64,000 bases of DNA from Paenibacillus piscarius (GCF_022234545.1 NZ_JAIEUI010000009.1:124001-188000), one strand, 5' to 3'. Counted from the first letter of the stretch, positions 17,111 to 26,677 are shown. Notes: generated from the sequence alone by a model not told the origin. Numbers and translations: made by a program.

Positions 17111-19094
17111 CGCCAGCCTGATCCGCCAGAACCTGCGCCAGCATGGGTGGATTGGCATTCTGTATACACTCGTCCTTCTGTTTCAGCTTCCGCTGCAGCT
17201 GTTCATGAACGGTGATCCGTATGCGAAGCCTGTGAAGCTTGATCACCTGTTCAATCTGGGACCTGATCTTGCACCCTTTCTGCTTGCTTTTCCGGCGATA
17301 GCCGGGCTGTTCCTGTCCCGTTACCTGCAGTCCAGAATGGCCTCGGATCTGATGCACAGCCTTCCGCTGCGCCGCTCGCATCTGCTGTCATCCCATCTGC
17401 TTAGCGGCCTGCTTCTGCTGCTGCCTCCAGTGTGGGTCACTGCTGCGGTTACGGCTCTCGTCCGCCCCTTGAAGGGCAATATGTACATCTATCACGGAGG
17501 AGATGTCTGGGAGTGGTGCCTGACCCTTACGGTGCTGACCCTGTTTCTGTTTGCGTTCACCATGTTTGCAGGGGTATGTACAGGGCAGAGCATTCTACAG
17601 GGTGTGGTGGTCTTCATTCTGCTGCTGCTGCCGTCGGCTCTCCTGGAGTTTATCAATGTGCATCTGAACCGCTATCTGTATGGATATTCGAATTGGTCCG
17701 GACTGACGAGTCTTTCTAATAACGATTGGTCGCCAATTCTGCGTATTATGCAGATGTCCTATGAGATTTTCAGCCATACAGAGCTGTGGGTATATGCCAT
17801 TCTATCCGCGGTGTTCCTGGCGCTGTCCTTCCTACTGTACCCTAAGCGTCACAGTGAGAAGGCCGGACATGCGGTAGCCTTCACCTATTTCGATCCGCTG
17901 TTCAAGGCGGGAGTGATGCTGTGCAGTATGCTGCTGGCCCTTGGCTATATTGGCGGCGTTAAACAGGGGGCGGGCTGGATCATTGGCAGTGTCCTTGCAG
18001 GTGGGCTGGTCGGGTATATACTCGTGGAAATGATTCTCCGCAAAAGCTGGCAGATTCTCAGCCGCAGGCTGCCGCTTGAATTCGCTGTGTACAGCGTATT
18101 GCTGGGGCTGCTGCTCTATGTTCCTGTATCCGGCTTAACCGGATATGAGAACCGGGTTCCGGCTAGTGATAAGGTGGCCGCGGTATTCGCCGGAGCCAAC
18201 TATGAGCAGTTAACACAACCGCCGCAGGGTGCTGAGAACTCAAAAGTCCTGGCCGATGATATCCGGTCCAAGGACCCGGAATATATCGAGGCGGTGACCG
18301 CGCTGCACCGGGCTGTTGTCACGGCGAGGCCGGAGCAGAAGGGTGATGTGTGGAGTGATAGCTATCCCCCACGGCAGCGCTTCACGTTGTCTTACCAGTT
18401 GAAGAACGGAAAAACGCTGCTGCGGACGTATTTGGTTCCGCGGGCCGGCTTCGAACCGGAGCTGAAGGCGGTGATGGAACATGCGGATTACAAACGCGAG
18501 CTCTTCCAGATCTCCCGGATGGAGGATAATGTAGACAGTATCTGGATGGGAAATCTGAACAAGGCCTTCACTATTTCCGACCCGCAGGAGCTCCAGGAGT
18601 TCAAGGATATTCTAATTCGTGAACTGCTAAACATGTCCTATGAGGATCAAGTTTCGGATCAGCGGTCACGGGGGGCTATCCGTGTTCTGCACAAGCCGGA
18701 TCAATACGGAAACCACATCAAATATTACTATGATTGGTTCCCTTCCTATCATGAACTGGGAGCATGGCTGGAACAGAAGGGCTATGCCGATAAAATCAGG
18801 ATTACAGTAGCGGATGTTGTGTCCGCCGAGATGTTTAGGGATATCCATCACAGTGAGCTGCCTTCCGGACTGCGATATGATCCTAAGGCCCGTCTGGAGT
18901 TAGCCCGCACGGAGAAACGGTCGGTCGAAGTCAAAGACAAGACGCTGATCAGCGGCATTCTGGAGCACCGGCGCAATTTTACCCGTGAAGAGGGAAGGAT
19001 TGCGGTGAGAATAGAGTATAAGGATGGAACCATTAATTTCATTTCCCTGGAGGAGCAGGAGATGGCTCCGGCACTGAAGGCGATTCTGCCTTAG
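17085..19094 (+). CDS. ABC transporter permease (YtrC/D-like)
   Basis: 669 residues. ATG 17085 follows GGGAGGTG (17071-17078) closely; an earlier in-frame ATG at 17064 lacks a site. About 10-11 transmembrane helices run over residues 20-360, with a subtilin/bacitracin-exporter-like arrangement (SLPLRRSHLLSSHL near 90). A large hydrophilic domain of about 300 residues follows, probably extracytoplasmic, without a recognised fold. The function is presumed export or sensing of an envelope-active compound together with the ATPase. Confidence 0.85.
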   Translation: MTHSRLFCNASLIRQNLRQHGWIGILYTLVLLFQLPLQLFMNGDPYAKPVKLDHLFNLGPDLAPFLLAFPAIAGLFLSRYLQSRMASDLMHSLPLRRSHLLSSHLLSGLLLLLPPVWVTAAVTALVRPLKGNMYIYHGGDVWEWCLTLTVLTLFLFAFTMFAGVCTGQSILQGVVVFILLLLPSALLEFINVHLNRYLYGYSNWSGLTSLSNNDWSPILRIMQMSYEIFSHTELWVYAILSAVFLALSFLLYPKRHSEKAGHAVAFTYFDPLFKAGVMLCSMLLALGYIGGVKQGAGWIIGSVLAGGLVGYILVEMILRKSWQILSRRLPLEFAVYSVLLGLLLYVPVSGLTGYENRVPASDKVAAVFAGANYEQLTQPPQGAENSKVLADDIRSKDPEYIEAVTALHRAVVTARPEQKGDVWSDSYPPRQRFTLSYQLKNGKTLLRTYLVPRAGFEPELKAVMEHADYKRELFQISRMEDNVDSIWMGNLNKAFTISDPQELQEFKDILIRELLNMSYEDQVSDQRSRGAIRVLHKPDQYGNHIKYYYDWFPSYHELGAWLEQKGYADKIRITVADVVSAEMFRDIHHSELPSGLRYDPKARLELARTEKRSVEVKDKTLISGILEHRRNFTREEGRIAVRIEYKDGTINFISLEEQEMAPALKAILP

Positions 19095-19136
19095 GTTCCT
19101 CGTTGCTCATGCTGGAGTAAGCCGGGAATGAGTGGT

Positions 19137-19179
19137 TCCCCTGTTAATGGATAAACGTCTGTTAACAGGGGATTTTTTT
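19137..19179 (+). terminator. Intrinsic terminator of the GntR-ABC operon
   Basis: TCCCCTGTTAA (19137-19147) pairs perfectly with TTAACAGGGGA (19162-19172), followed by seven T. Confidence 0.9.
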
Positions 19180-19325
19180 GTTAGGGATGGGACTGGGGCA
19201 GGTGATTGGACAGAAGGTTGCTTCCGGTGTGCCTGATGGCATAGCATGGGTATATTAAGATAAAACAGCGCAATTAAGCGCACCAAGGCGCGCCATGAGG
19301 CTGCGGCCTGTAAGGAGGGATAAGC

Positions 19326-19847
19326 ATGGAAGAGGTGCAGGATCATCTGGATTACGGGCTGCAGATTGTCTTCATCGGATTCAACCCCAGCATCCGCTCC
19401 GGGGAAGTGGGTCATCACTATGCCAATCCGCGTAATAATTTCTGGCGTATTCTGCATAACTCCGGGCTGACGCCACGGTTATATGACGCCTCCGAGGACG
19501 GGGAGCTGCTGAAGCTGGGCTACGGGTTCACTAACATTGTCGCCCGTCCCACGGTAGGCGCTGAAGATATCACCCGCGAGGAGTACACGCAGGGCCGTGA
19601 GCTGCTTCGTGCCAAGCTGGAGGAATACCGTCCCCGGATCGCCTGTTTCGTCGGCAAAGGCGTATACACCGAATTCAGCCGCCGGAAGAACGCAGCCTGG
19701 GGCTTCCAGGAGGGGGTTACTCCGGTGGTGGACGGGGTCCGGGAGTTCGTCGCCCCTTCGTCCAGCGGACTGGTCCGGATGCCGATGCCGGAGATTATCG
19801 CCATCTACCTGCAGCTCTATGAGTTCACGCAGGAGCAGGGGGATTAG
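19326..19847 (+). CDS. mug: G/U mismatch-specific DNA glycosylase
   Basis: 173 residues, the usual length for Mug/TDG-family uracil-DNA glycosylases. The active-site loop reads GFNPSIRSGEVGHHYANP, with the catalytic Asn, followed by NNFWRIL. The second loop is seen as SSSGLVRMPMPE. It excises uracil or thymine opposite guanine in base-excision repair. GTAAGGAGGG lies 6-9 bases before ATG 19326. Single gene between terminator and repeats. Confidence 0.92.
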   Translation: MEEVQDHLDYGLQIVFIGFNPSIRSGEVGHHYANPRNNFWRILHNSGLTPRLYDASEDGELLKLGYGFTNIVARPTVGAEDITREEYTQGRELLRAKLEEYRPRIACFVGKGVYTEFSRRKNAAWGFQEGVTPVVDGVREFVAPSSSGLVRMPMPEIIAIYLQLYEFTQEQGD

Positions 19848-19911
19848 CGGGATTGGGGTCATGGGCTGAATCAGGGCAGTAGGGCTCAACTGATGATTCG
19901 CTCCTGCCATC

Positions 19912-20100
19912 CGGACTCCGAGGCCGTTATTTCGGCCCAAGGCTGCTGAAGCAGCCCACGTGCGGACTCAGAAGCCGCTATTTCGATAAAAGGCATACGA
20001 TTTCTCCCCTTTGCGGGCAGATAAGAGCATCTGAGTCCGCAACACGCGCAAAAAGGGTGTTTTTCGGCAAATAGGGGCCCTGGAGTCCGCGTGGACTCGG
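19912..20100. repeat. Four copies of a CGGACTC-TATTT repeat, two per orientation
   Basis: Two direct copies start at 19912 and 19963 (CGGACTC[C/A]GA, GCCG, TATTTCG). Two copies in the opposite orientation end near 20039 and 20099, read on the minus strand as CGGACTC followed by TATCTG or TATTTGCCG. Unit length is about 50 bp. The gap 19848-20194 holds no gene that I can support. Confidence 0.6.
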
Positions 20101-20151
20101 GTAAGGCCTGCAACTGCGCCTTCATCTCAGCACAGGTGCACAGCGCACACC

Positions 20152-20183
20152 AAGAAGCACCCTTGTTCCCAAGGGTGCTTCTT
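20152..20183. terminator. Hairpin terminator after the TagO-like gene
   Basis: AAGAAGCACCCTT (20152-20164) pairs perfectly with AAGGGTGCTTCTT (20171-20183), twelve bases beyond the stop codon of the minus-strand gene. Confidence 0.75.
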
Positions 20184-20194
20184 GTCAGTAACCT

Positions 20195-21163
20195 CTAGAT
20201 CTGGATCAGCAGCAATATGATGGACGACAGCGACAGGCAGACACTGACCAGATAGAGAACGGCGACAACCTGCTTCTGGTTGAGGCCGGCCTTCAGCAGC
20301 CGGTAATGAACCTGGGTGGCGTCAGCCTGGTAGATAGCTTGTCCCTTCAGGAAGCGCTTGATGACGACAAAAATATTGTCGAAGATCGGCACGCCCAGCG
20401 CCAGAATCGGAATGAACAGCGACAGTACGGTTGCCTGCTTGAACGCACCGTCCAGCGCGATGACCGCCAGGATGAAGCCGAGGAAGGTGGCGCCGGCATC
20501 ACCCATGAAGATTTTGGCCGGAGCCTTGTTGAAGCGCAAGTATGCCAAGGTAACTCCGATCAGCGACACCGCCATGAAGGCGGAGGTGGATTGGCCCATC
20601 GTCAACGCGACGACGAACAGGGTCACTGCCGAGATCGCGGTAAGTCCGCCGGCCAGACCGTCCATCCCATCCGAAAAGTTGATTACCGTGGTCACCCCGA
20701 AGATCCAGATAATCGTCAGAAGGAACTGTAAAATGACCGGAAGTGAGATATAATCACCCGAGAAGGGATTGATGAAGCCGGTGAACGCATTGCCTGACAG
20801 AAACACCAGAACCGCAGCGGCAATCTGTACAATGAATTTGGGCAGCGCCGGGAAATCCTTGCCTTTGGTCTTGTACCAGTCGTCAATCGTTCCTATGGTC
20901 AGCAGGAGGACGCCGCCGATGAACAGGGCAAGTGTCTCTAAGGTGAATTCACGTGCGAACAGCAGATATGTAATGAAAAAACCGACGAATATGGCATAGC
21001 TGGCCGTAAGCGGAATCGGCTCTCTATGTATTTTGCGTTCTACATCTTCCCTGGGCCTGTCCACGAAATCCAGCCGGAAGGCAAGCTTGCCAAGAGGAGG
21101 AATCAGCAGATAAACGATAAGAAATGACACAATAAACGCTAAACCGTATAAAATGACAATCAC
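20195..21163 (-). CDS. Undecaprenyl-phosphate N-acetylhexosamine-1-phosphate transferase (TagO/WecA family)
   Basis: 322 residues from GTG 21163; the frame is open further to TTG 21250, but neither start has a strong ribosome site and the family normally begins at the first helix. About ten transmembrane helices. Family motifs: VDRPRE, the catalytic IGTIDDWY, FSDGMDGLAGG and FMGDAGATFLG. It transfers a GlcNAc-1-phosphate-type group to undecaprenyl phosphate, starting teichoic acid, teichuronic acid or other wall glycan synthesis at the membrane. Confidence 0.9.
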   Translation of the reverse strand: MIVILYGLAFIVSFLIVYLLIPPLGKLAFRLDFVDRPREDVERKIHREPIPLTASYAIFVGFFITYLLFAREFTLETLALFIGGVLLLTIGTIDDWYKTKGKDFPALPKFIVQIAAAVLVFLSGNAFTGFINPFSGDYISLPVILQFLLTIIWIFGVTTVINFSDGMDGLAGGLTAISAVTLFVVALTMGQSTSAFMAVSLIGVTLAYLRFNKAPAKIFMGDAGATFLGFILAVIALDGAFKQATVLSLFIPILALGVPIFDNIFVVIKRFLKGQAIYQADATQVHYRLLKAGLNQKQVVAVLYLVSVCLSLSSIILLLIQI

Positions 21164-21347
21164 CCCGTCGATAAATTTAATATAAGGATTATGCCGGGTT
21201 TGCCAGGCGCTTCTCCCTATATTTCCCGCTGAAACAGCAGGGTTCCGCAAAAGGAGCCGCAGCTGCTCCCGCTCTGAGCGGGTCTACCCTAGATTATATC
21301 CCAGAAGGCCGTATGTTGTCGAACCGGCAGAGAGAGTGGAGGAAATA

Positions 21348-22031
21348 ATGAAATACGATTGTATTCTGTTTGATGCTGACGATACACTGTTCGATTACGG
21401 GATGGCGGAGAGCCATGCCTTGAATTATGCTTTTGTCCATTTTGGGCTTCCGACAGGGGCCCGGGACTATGCGGCGAGCTACCAGGAGATCAACCGCGCT
21501 TTATGGAAGGATTATGAGGAAGGAAGGATCACCTCGGCGGCACTGCGGGTGGAGCGGTTCAACCGTCTGTTTGCTGCCCATGACCTTGCGCTGAAGCCGG
21601 AGGCCTTCAGTGATGCCTATCTGCGCTTTCTCGGGGAGGGCACCTTCCTGATCCAGGGGGCGGCGGAGCTGTGCCGGGAGCTTACCGGGTGCAGGCTGGC
21701 CATTATTACGAACGGGATCAAAGACGTGCAGCATGCCAGAATCCAGGGCTCCCCGCTCAGCGAGGTGTTCGAGGCGGTCATTGTCTCCGAGGAGACCGGC
21801 TATCAGAAGCCGGAGACCGGGATTTTTGACTATGCGTTCGCCAGGCTCGGTCTGACGGATAAGTCCAAGGTGCTGATGGTCGGGGATTCGTTGACTTCTG
21901 ACATCCGGGGCGGTATGAATTATGGCATCGATACGTGCTGGTTCAATCCGCTGGGTAAGCCCGGCAGCCCCGAAATCACGCCAACCTATGAAATCCGCAG
22001 CCTGGACGAGCTGCTGGAGATTATACGCTAG
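21348..22031 (+). CDS. HAD-superfamily nucleotidase (YjjG-like)
   Basis: 227 residues from ATG 21348, with GGAGG five bases upstream. HAD motif I DADDTLFDY (nucleophile and acid Asp at about 9 and 11), motif II IITNG, Lys in EETGYQKPETGIFDY, motif IV VGDSLTSDIRGG. The helical cap domain fits subfamily I, as in pyrimidine 5'-nucleotidase YjjG. It probably dephosphorylates nucleoside monophosphates, including non-canonical ones; exact substrate not determined. Confidence 0.88.
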   Translation: MKYDCILFDADDTLFDYGMAESHALNYAFVHFGLPTGARDYAASYQEINRALWKDYEEGRITSAALRVERFNRLFAAHDLALKPEAFSDAYLRFLGEGTFLIQGAAELCRELTGCRLAIITNGIKDVQHARIQGSPLSEVFEAVIVSEETGYQKPETGIFDYAFARLGLTDKSKVLMVGDSLTSDIRGGMNYGIDTCWFNPLGKPGSPEITPTYEIRSLDELLEIIR

Positions 22032-22130
22032 ATCTGCCGGTGAAGGTTAGAAGATTCGCTTCCGTGTTTAATAGATAAAGACGCTATTTATGTACTTTAT
22101 CAATTACAACATACGGGAGAGGATATCATT

Positions 22131-22817
22131 ATGAGGAAAAAATGGCTGATTGCCGCTGTAGCTGCCGGCATGACGGTGACGGGCTCGGCAGGCGTGTATG
22201 CAGGCGCCAAACTGGAGCAGATTAAGGCTTATCTGAATCACAGCCTTGGTATCGTAGTGGACGGTAACCCTTTTTGGATGAAGGACGGCAACGGCAAAAC
22301 CTTGACACCCATTACCTATAACGGCCTGACCTATCTGCCGGTCCAGTCCATCGCCACGGTACTGAAGGTGCCGATTAATTATGATTCCGTTAATTATAAA
22401 GTGAGAATCGGACAAGGCAGCCAGGACATTCCTGCTCCGACTACCGCACCTTCACCCGCCCCCGGCAGCACAGCACCTGCTCCGGTTACAGAGAGTAAGG
22501 TAAGACCGGTTAATCTGCCGAGCGATTTCCCGATTCCGCCGGATGCCCTGATTGCCACCACGGTGGATACGGATGCCGGGGGTGTGAAGAAGGCAGCCTT
22601 CAGCTATTCGACACAGGAGACGCTGGAGATGATGGGCTTCGTGTACAGTGAATATGTGCGCATCAAGGGGCTTGATAACCCTTCGGAATCTGTATCGGCC
22701 AGCAATGTCAGAATTACAGGACGGCTTGGCGGGAACAGTCCGTTATCAATCACAGGTAAGGCCTCCACCGCCCGGCCGGGCTACAATATCTTCACTATCA
22801 CCTGGTCAGAGAGCTGA
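22131..22817 (+). CDS. Secreted stalk-domain protein (copper amine oxidase N-like)
   Basis: 228 residues. Signal peptide (residues 1-24, VYAGAKLEQ after cleavage), a short stalk-type domain (ITYNGLTYLPVQSIATVLKV), a Pro/Thr/Ala linker near 105-120, and a C-terminal domain of about 100 residues (LPSDFPIPPDALIATTV) that I do not recognise. Extracytoplasmic. Several such proteins occur in this window. Confidence 0.8.
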   Translation: MRKKWLIAAVAAGMTVTGSAGVYAGAKLEQIKAYLNHSLGIVVDGNPFWMKDGNGKTLTPITYNGLTYLPVQSIATVLKVPINYDSVNYKVRIGQGSQDIPAPTTAPSPAPGSTAPAPVTESKVRPVNLPSDFPIPPDALIATTVDTDAGGVKKAAFSYSTQETLEMMGFVYSEYVRIKGLDNPSESVSASNVRITGRLGGNSPLSITGKASTARPGYNIFTITWSES

Positions 22818-22842
22818 GCGGGACTGCAGACCTCATATTACA

Positions 22843-22880
22843 ACAAGAACTCCGGCCGCTATGCGGTCCGGAGTTCTTGT
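22843..22880. terminator. Bidirectional terminator between convergent genes
   Basis: ACAAGAACTCCGG (22843-22855) pairs perfectly with CCGGAGTTCTTGT (22868-22880). Confidence 0.85.
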
Positions 22881-22894
22881 GCGGAAGGCTATGG

Positions 22895-23878
22895 TTAATC
22901 CTGCTGGCGGGTATCCAGCGGCTTCAGATGCGCTTCGATCTGTTCACGCTTCGCTTCCAGGAACGGGGGCAGCGCCAGGGCTTCGCCCAGATGCTCGACC
23001 TCTTCGTCAGTAGCAAAGCCCGGCCCGTCGGTAGCCAGCTCGAACAGGATGCCGTTCGGCTCGCGGAAATACAGCGAACGGAAGTAGAAGCGGTCCACGA
23101 ATCCCGAGTTGGGCAGCTGCACCGAACGGATACGTTCAATCCACTGCTTCAGCTCCTCTTCATTATCGACCCGGAAGGCGACATGGTGCACGCCGCCCCG
23201 GCCCAGGCGCTCCTGCGGGAGGTCGCTGCGCTCCTCCAGGTGAATCTCTGTGCCGGAGCCGCCTTCTCCGGTCTCGAACACGATCACATCCGGCTGCCCG
23301 GCCACCGGCGAAGGGTAGGTGCCCTTGCGGCGGAAGCCGAGCAGGTCTTCAAGAATCAGCGCCGTGTGCTCGGCCGTCTCCACAGTCAGGTGGGCCGGTC
23401 CCAGCCCGACAATGGCATATTCAGGCGGAACCGGGCTCTTGGCCCAGGGCTTGCCGCCGGCCATGCCCTCGTTATGCTCATCCGAGACGAGGATGAGCCG
23501 CTGGCCCTCGTGGTCGGTGAAGGCCAGCGTCTTGCGGCCGCCGCGTTCGGTGATCTCGTCATGCTCTACCCCGAAGACCGCGAACCGCTGGGTCCAGAAG
23601 AGCAGCGCTTCATCGCTTGGAACACGCAGCGAGAGGGCGGATATGCTGTTGTTGCCGTTCCGGTTCTGTCCGGCATTCGGCAGCTCGAAGAAGGTAAGCT
23701 CTGTACCTGGACTGCCGGTTTCATCCCCGTAGAACAGGTGGTAGACCGAGACGTCGTCCTGGTTTACTGTTTTTTTGATCAGGCGGAGTCCCAGCACTTC
23801 TGTGTAGAATTTATAGTTTTCGGGCGCTTTGGCGGTAATGGCGGATACATGGTGCAGTCCTTTTAATGTTACACTCAT
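22895..23878 (-). CDS. Ring-cleaving glyoxalase-superfamily dioxygenase (MhqO/MhqA-like)
   Basis: 327 residues, two vicinal-oxygen-chelate halves. Metal ligands are suggested by LHHVSAI (His about 8), GGVHHVAFRV (His about 216) and ILFELATDGPGF (Glu about 278). Bacillus relatives are induced by hydroquinones and catechols and are thought to open their rings. The AT-rich 140-bp upstream region contains TTAATTA-C-TTAATTAA (about 23915-23930), a plausible MarR-family operator. Stands alone, with TAGGAGG before the ATG. Confidence 0.88.
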   Translation of the reverse strand: MSVTLKGLHHVSAITAKAPENYKFYTEVLGLRLIKKTVNQDDVSVYHLFYGDETGSPGTELTFFELPNAGQNRNGNNSISALSLRVPSDEALLFWTQRFAVFGVEHDEITERGGRKTLAFTDHEGQRLILVSDEHNEGMAGGKPWAKSPVPPEYAIVGLGPAHLTVETAEHTALILEDLLGFRRKGTYPSPVAGQPDVIVFETGEGGSGTEIHLEERSDLPQERLGRGGVHHVAFRVDNEEELKQWIERIRSVQLPNSGFVDRFYFRSLYFREPNGILFELATDGPGFATDEEVEHLGEALALPPFLEAKREQIEAHLKPLDTRQQD

Positions 23879-23909
23879 GAGAGTGGCCTCCTAGGTTTAT
23901 GTTATTATG

Positions 23910-23945
23910 CTGTTGATTAATTACTTAATTAATTTAAGTTACTTT
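23910..23945 (-). promoter_or_regulatory. AT-rich inverted repeat, candidate MarR-type operator
   Basis: Overlapping TTAATTA/TAATTAA arms and repeated AAGTAA motifs, 35-65 bp upstream of the dioxygenase start. Quinone-response genes of this family are typically MarR-regulated; no regulator gene is adjacent here. Confidence 0.3.
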
Positions 23946-24021
23946 CATTTTAATAGTAAATGAGGAGGATTGCAAGCTGTTTTCACCAGAAACCTTATTA
24001 TCCAAGAAAGCAGGGAGAATC

Positions 24022-24858
24022 ATGCATACGCATTCAAGTCTGCTGAAGCAGATGGAGAGCATGGGGATTGACCGTACAGGAACGCTGCTGGTCCATTCCT
24101 CATTCAAGAGTATAGGTGAGGTAGACGGAGGGGCGGAGACCGTGCTGGACGCGCTCTCCGATTATATGAAGGAGGGGCTGCTGGTCCTGCCCACCCATAC
24201 GTGGTCGTACATCGACGCGCAGAATCCGCGCTTCTCCGTCATGGAGTCGCCGTCCTGCATCGGGATTCTGCCGGAGCTGTTCCGCAGGCGTCCAGGCGTG
24301 ATCCGTTCCTGGCATCCCACGCATTCCGTGGCTGCACTGGGGGCTGATGCGGCTTCGTTCACTGCCGGGGACGAATGCTGGGACACGCCCTGTGCACGCG
24401 GGTCCGTCTATGGCAAGCTGCTGGACCGCGAGGCACAGATTATGCTGCTCGGTGTGGATCTGCGGAGGAACACCTTCATCCACGGGATCGAGGAATGGGT
24501 GGATATCCCGGGGCGGATGACGGACGGGCATGAGGCGCTCTATACGGTGACCCCCGGCGGAGAGGAGCTTGCTGTTCCTTCGCGCAGACACTGCGGGCTG
24601 TCCTGGTCGGAGCATTTCTGGAAGGTGGAGACCGTGCTGGAGCAGGGCGGGGCTCTTAGCAGAGGCCGCTTCGGCGATGCTGGGGTGATGCTCTGCAGTG
24701 CGGTGGAGACCACCCGGATCCTAAGCGCCATGCTGAGAGCGGACCCGGATCTGTTCTCGGACAATGAGCCGCTGAACGGGGAAGACGTGCCGGAGGCGTT
24801 GCCCAAAACAAAGCGGGGGATTCCGGCACAGCTGGCCGGGAAGCACGCAGAGGGCTGA
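24022..24858 (+). CDS. AAC(3)-fold N-acetyltransferase (YokD-like)
   Basis: 278 residues matching the aminoglycoside 3-N-acetyltransferase fold: LLVHSSFKSIGEVDGG near 22, LVLPTHTWSY, RSWHPTHSVAALG (catalytic His region near 95) and LLGVDLRRNTFIHGIEE. These enzymes use acetyl-CoA to acetylate amines. Chromosomal Bacillales members such as YokD are not proven resistance determinants, so a drug-resistance label would go too far. AGGGAGA precedes the ATG. Confidence 0.88.
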   Translation: MHTHSSLLKQMESMGIDRTGTLLVHSSFKSIGEVDGGAETVLDALSDYMKEGLLVLPTHTWSYIDAQNPRFSVMESPSCIGILPELFRRRPGVIRSWHPTHSVAALGADAASFTAGDECWDTPCARGSVYGKLLDREAQIMLLGVDLRRNTFIHGIEEWVDIPGRMTDGHEALYTVTPGGEELAVPSRRHCGLSWSEHFWKVETVLEQGGALSRGRFGDAGVMLCSAVETTRILSAMLRADPDLFSDNEPLNGEDVPEALPKTKRGIPAQLAGKHAEG

Positions 24859-24976
24859 TTTTCTAAAATATAAATAAGAATTTATATGTTCCGCTTAGGT
24901 TATCCGCTGGTTCTGGCGGGCTTCTATCAATGTATGGTATATTATTCTCACACAAAACATAGTAAGGAGATTGGAA

Positions 24977-25909
24977 ATGACAAAAACTTTGATCTTTGGA
25001 CACAAGAACCCGGATACGGACACGATCTGCTCTGCAATTGCCTATGCAGCACTGAAGAAGGAGCTGGGCTTAGATGCCGAGCCGGTCCGGCTTGGAGAAG
25101 TGAGCGGGGAGACCCGTTATGCCCTGGATTACTTCAAGGTGGAAGCACCGCGTCTTGTGGAGAATGTAGCCGGAGAGGCTGAGCAAGTGATCCTGGTGGA
25201 CCACAATGAACGCCAGCAGAGCGCGAATGATATCGATCAGGTCCGTGTAGTGGAGGTCATCGACCATCACCGGATCGCGAACTTTGAAACCGCCCATCCG
25301 CTGTACTACCGTGCCGAGCCTGTGGGCTGTACTGCCACGATCCTGAACAAGCTCTATAAGGAGAACGGCGTAGCCATTCCCAAGAACATTGCCGGCCTGA
25401 TGCTGTCCGCTATCATCTCCGATTCCCTGCTGTTCAAATCCCCGACCTGCACCGAGCAGGATGTGGCTGCTGCGCGTGAGCTGGCTGAGATTGCCGGCGT
25501 AGACGCTGAGAGCTATGGCCTGGACATGCTGAAGGCGGGCGCAGACCTGAGTGACAAGAGCATTGCCCAACTGATCTCCCTGGATGCCAAGGAATTCAAG
25601 ATGGGTGAACACAAGGTAGAGATTGCCCAGGTGAATGCGGTGGATGTGAACGATGTGCTGTCCAAGCAGGCAGAGCTGGAAAGCGCCCTGACCGCGATTA
25701 TCGACGACAAGGGACTGGACCTGTTCCTGTTTGTGGTTACCGATATTCTGAACAATGATTCTGTAGGCCTGGCGCTGGGCCGCGCAGCAGGTGCTGTCGA
25801 GCAGGCGTACAATGTGAAGCTGGATGACAACAAGGCTGTCCTGAAGGGCGTAGTCTCCCGCAAATCACAGATTGTGCCGGTACTGACCGAGACGATGGCC
25901 AAGCTGTAA
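24977..25909 (+). CDS. ppaC: Manganese-dependent inorganic pyrophosphatase
   Basis: 310 residues, the normal size for family II pyrophosphatases. DHH-family motifs: FGHKNPDTDTICSA (metal His/Asp near 8-14), LVDHNE (about 75), VIDHH (about 98) and GCTATI. C-terminal DHHA2 domain with SRKSQIVP. ATG 24977 is chosen over TTG 24971 because AAGGAGA (24963-24969) fits the later start. It hydrolyses pyrophosphate in the cytoplasm to drive biosynthesis. Confidence 0.96.
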   Translation: MTKTLIFGHKNPDTDTICSAIAYAALKKELGLDAEPVRLGEVSGETRYALDYFKVEAPRLVENVAGEAEQVILVDHNERQQSANDIDQVRVVEVIDHHRIANFETAHPLYYRAEPVGCTATILNKLYKENGVAIPKNIAGLMLSAIISDSLLFKSPTCTEQDVAAARELAEIAGVDAESYGLDMLKAGADLSDKSIAQLISLDAKEFKMGEHKVEIAQVNAVDVNDVLSKQAELESALTAIIDDKGLDLFLFVVTDILNNDSVGLALGRAAGAVEQAYNVKLDDNKAVLKGVVSRKSQIVPVLTETMAKL

Positions 25910-25961
25910 AATCAGCCCCGGACGTCCGGCCGAAGGCCGCTGCATGTATCCTGATGCCCTG

Positions 25962-26005
25962 ACCGGCTGTGCATTCCCTGCGGGGAGGGACAGCCGGTTT
26001 TATTT
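25962..26005 (+). terminator. Intrinsic terminator of ppaC
   Basis: ACCGGCTGT (25962-25970) pairs with ACAGCCGGT (25990-25998), followed by TTTATTTT. Confidence 0.85.
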
Positions 26006-26075
26006 TACAATTCAGAGCAACTCCTTTCCAATTTGAGGGTATAAACAGCATAGGACATTGGAGGGGGACGGGAAC

Positions 26076-26648
26076 ATGGGTAAAATGCGGAAGCTGGCAG
26101 TATCAACAATCTGTCTCATGCTGGTCTCGGGGGGAGGCTTGCTGTATGCGGCTGCAGGCAAAAATGAGCTGTCCATGTATGTGAATAATGTGCTGTTGAA
26201 GCAGCCGGCGGTAGCTACGGAAGGCACGGTCTATCTGCCTGCGGAGCAGCTGGCGGAGAATATGCAGGCCATGATCGCCTTGGACGAGTCCGCAGGAACG
26301 GTCAAGATCTATAAGCCTAACGTGAACACCGTACTGCTCGATGACCAGGGCAAAATTTTCGGCAAAGTCAGAAGTGAATCCAGCAGTACCTTCTCTGCCC
26401 TGGTTCAGGTGGACCGGCTCAGAACGGAGATCTCCGATCTGAAGATTACCATTACCGACCCGGCAGGCAAGACGGATATCGTCGATAATCAGCCGATTAC
26501 CGAGAAGAAGGACAGCTTCTGGTTCAAATCAGCAGCTTACAGCTACAAGGTTGCCGACAAAGGCAGCTATACGGTCCAGGTCTATTTCAAGGATGCAGCA
26601 TCCAAGAAGTGGTTCCTGGTATCTGAGCTGCAAATAGCGACCACATAA
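26076..26648 (+). CDS. Secreted stalk-domain protein of unknown function
   Basis: 190 residues from ATG 26076, with GGAGGGGG nine bases upstream. A signal peptide (to about residue 26) is followed by a copper-amine-oxidase-N-like half domain (YVNNVLLKQPAV, VYLPAEQLAENM, VKIYKP). The C-terminal half reads as a beta-sandwich (DLKITITDPAGK, GSYTVQVYF). Not an enzyme as far as I can see; probably extracytoplasmic and structural. Confidence 0.75.
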   Translation: MGKMRKLAVSTICLMLVSGGGLLYAAAGKNELSMYVNNVLLKQPAVATEGTVYLPAEQLAENMQAMIALDESAGTVKIYKPNVNTVLLDDQGKIFGKVRSESSSTFSALVQVDRLRTEISDLKITITDPAGKTDIVDNQPITEKKDSFWFKSAAYSYKVADKGSYTVQVYFKDAASKKWFLVSELQIATT

Positions 26649-26677
26649 CAACCTAACCATTTGAGGAGGCGGTTCCA

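Noticed and set aside
24022..24858. Aminoglycoside resistance gene
   Set aside because: The fold is right, but chromosomal Bacillales homologues are not shown to confer resistance; kept as AAC(3)-fold acetyltransferase.
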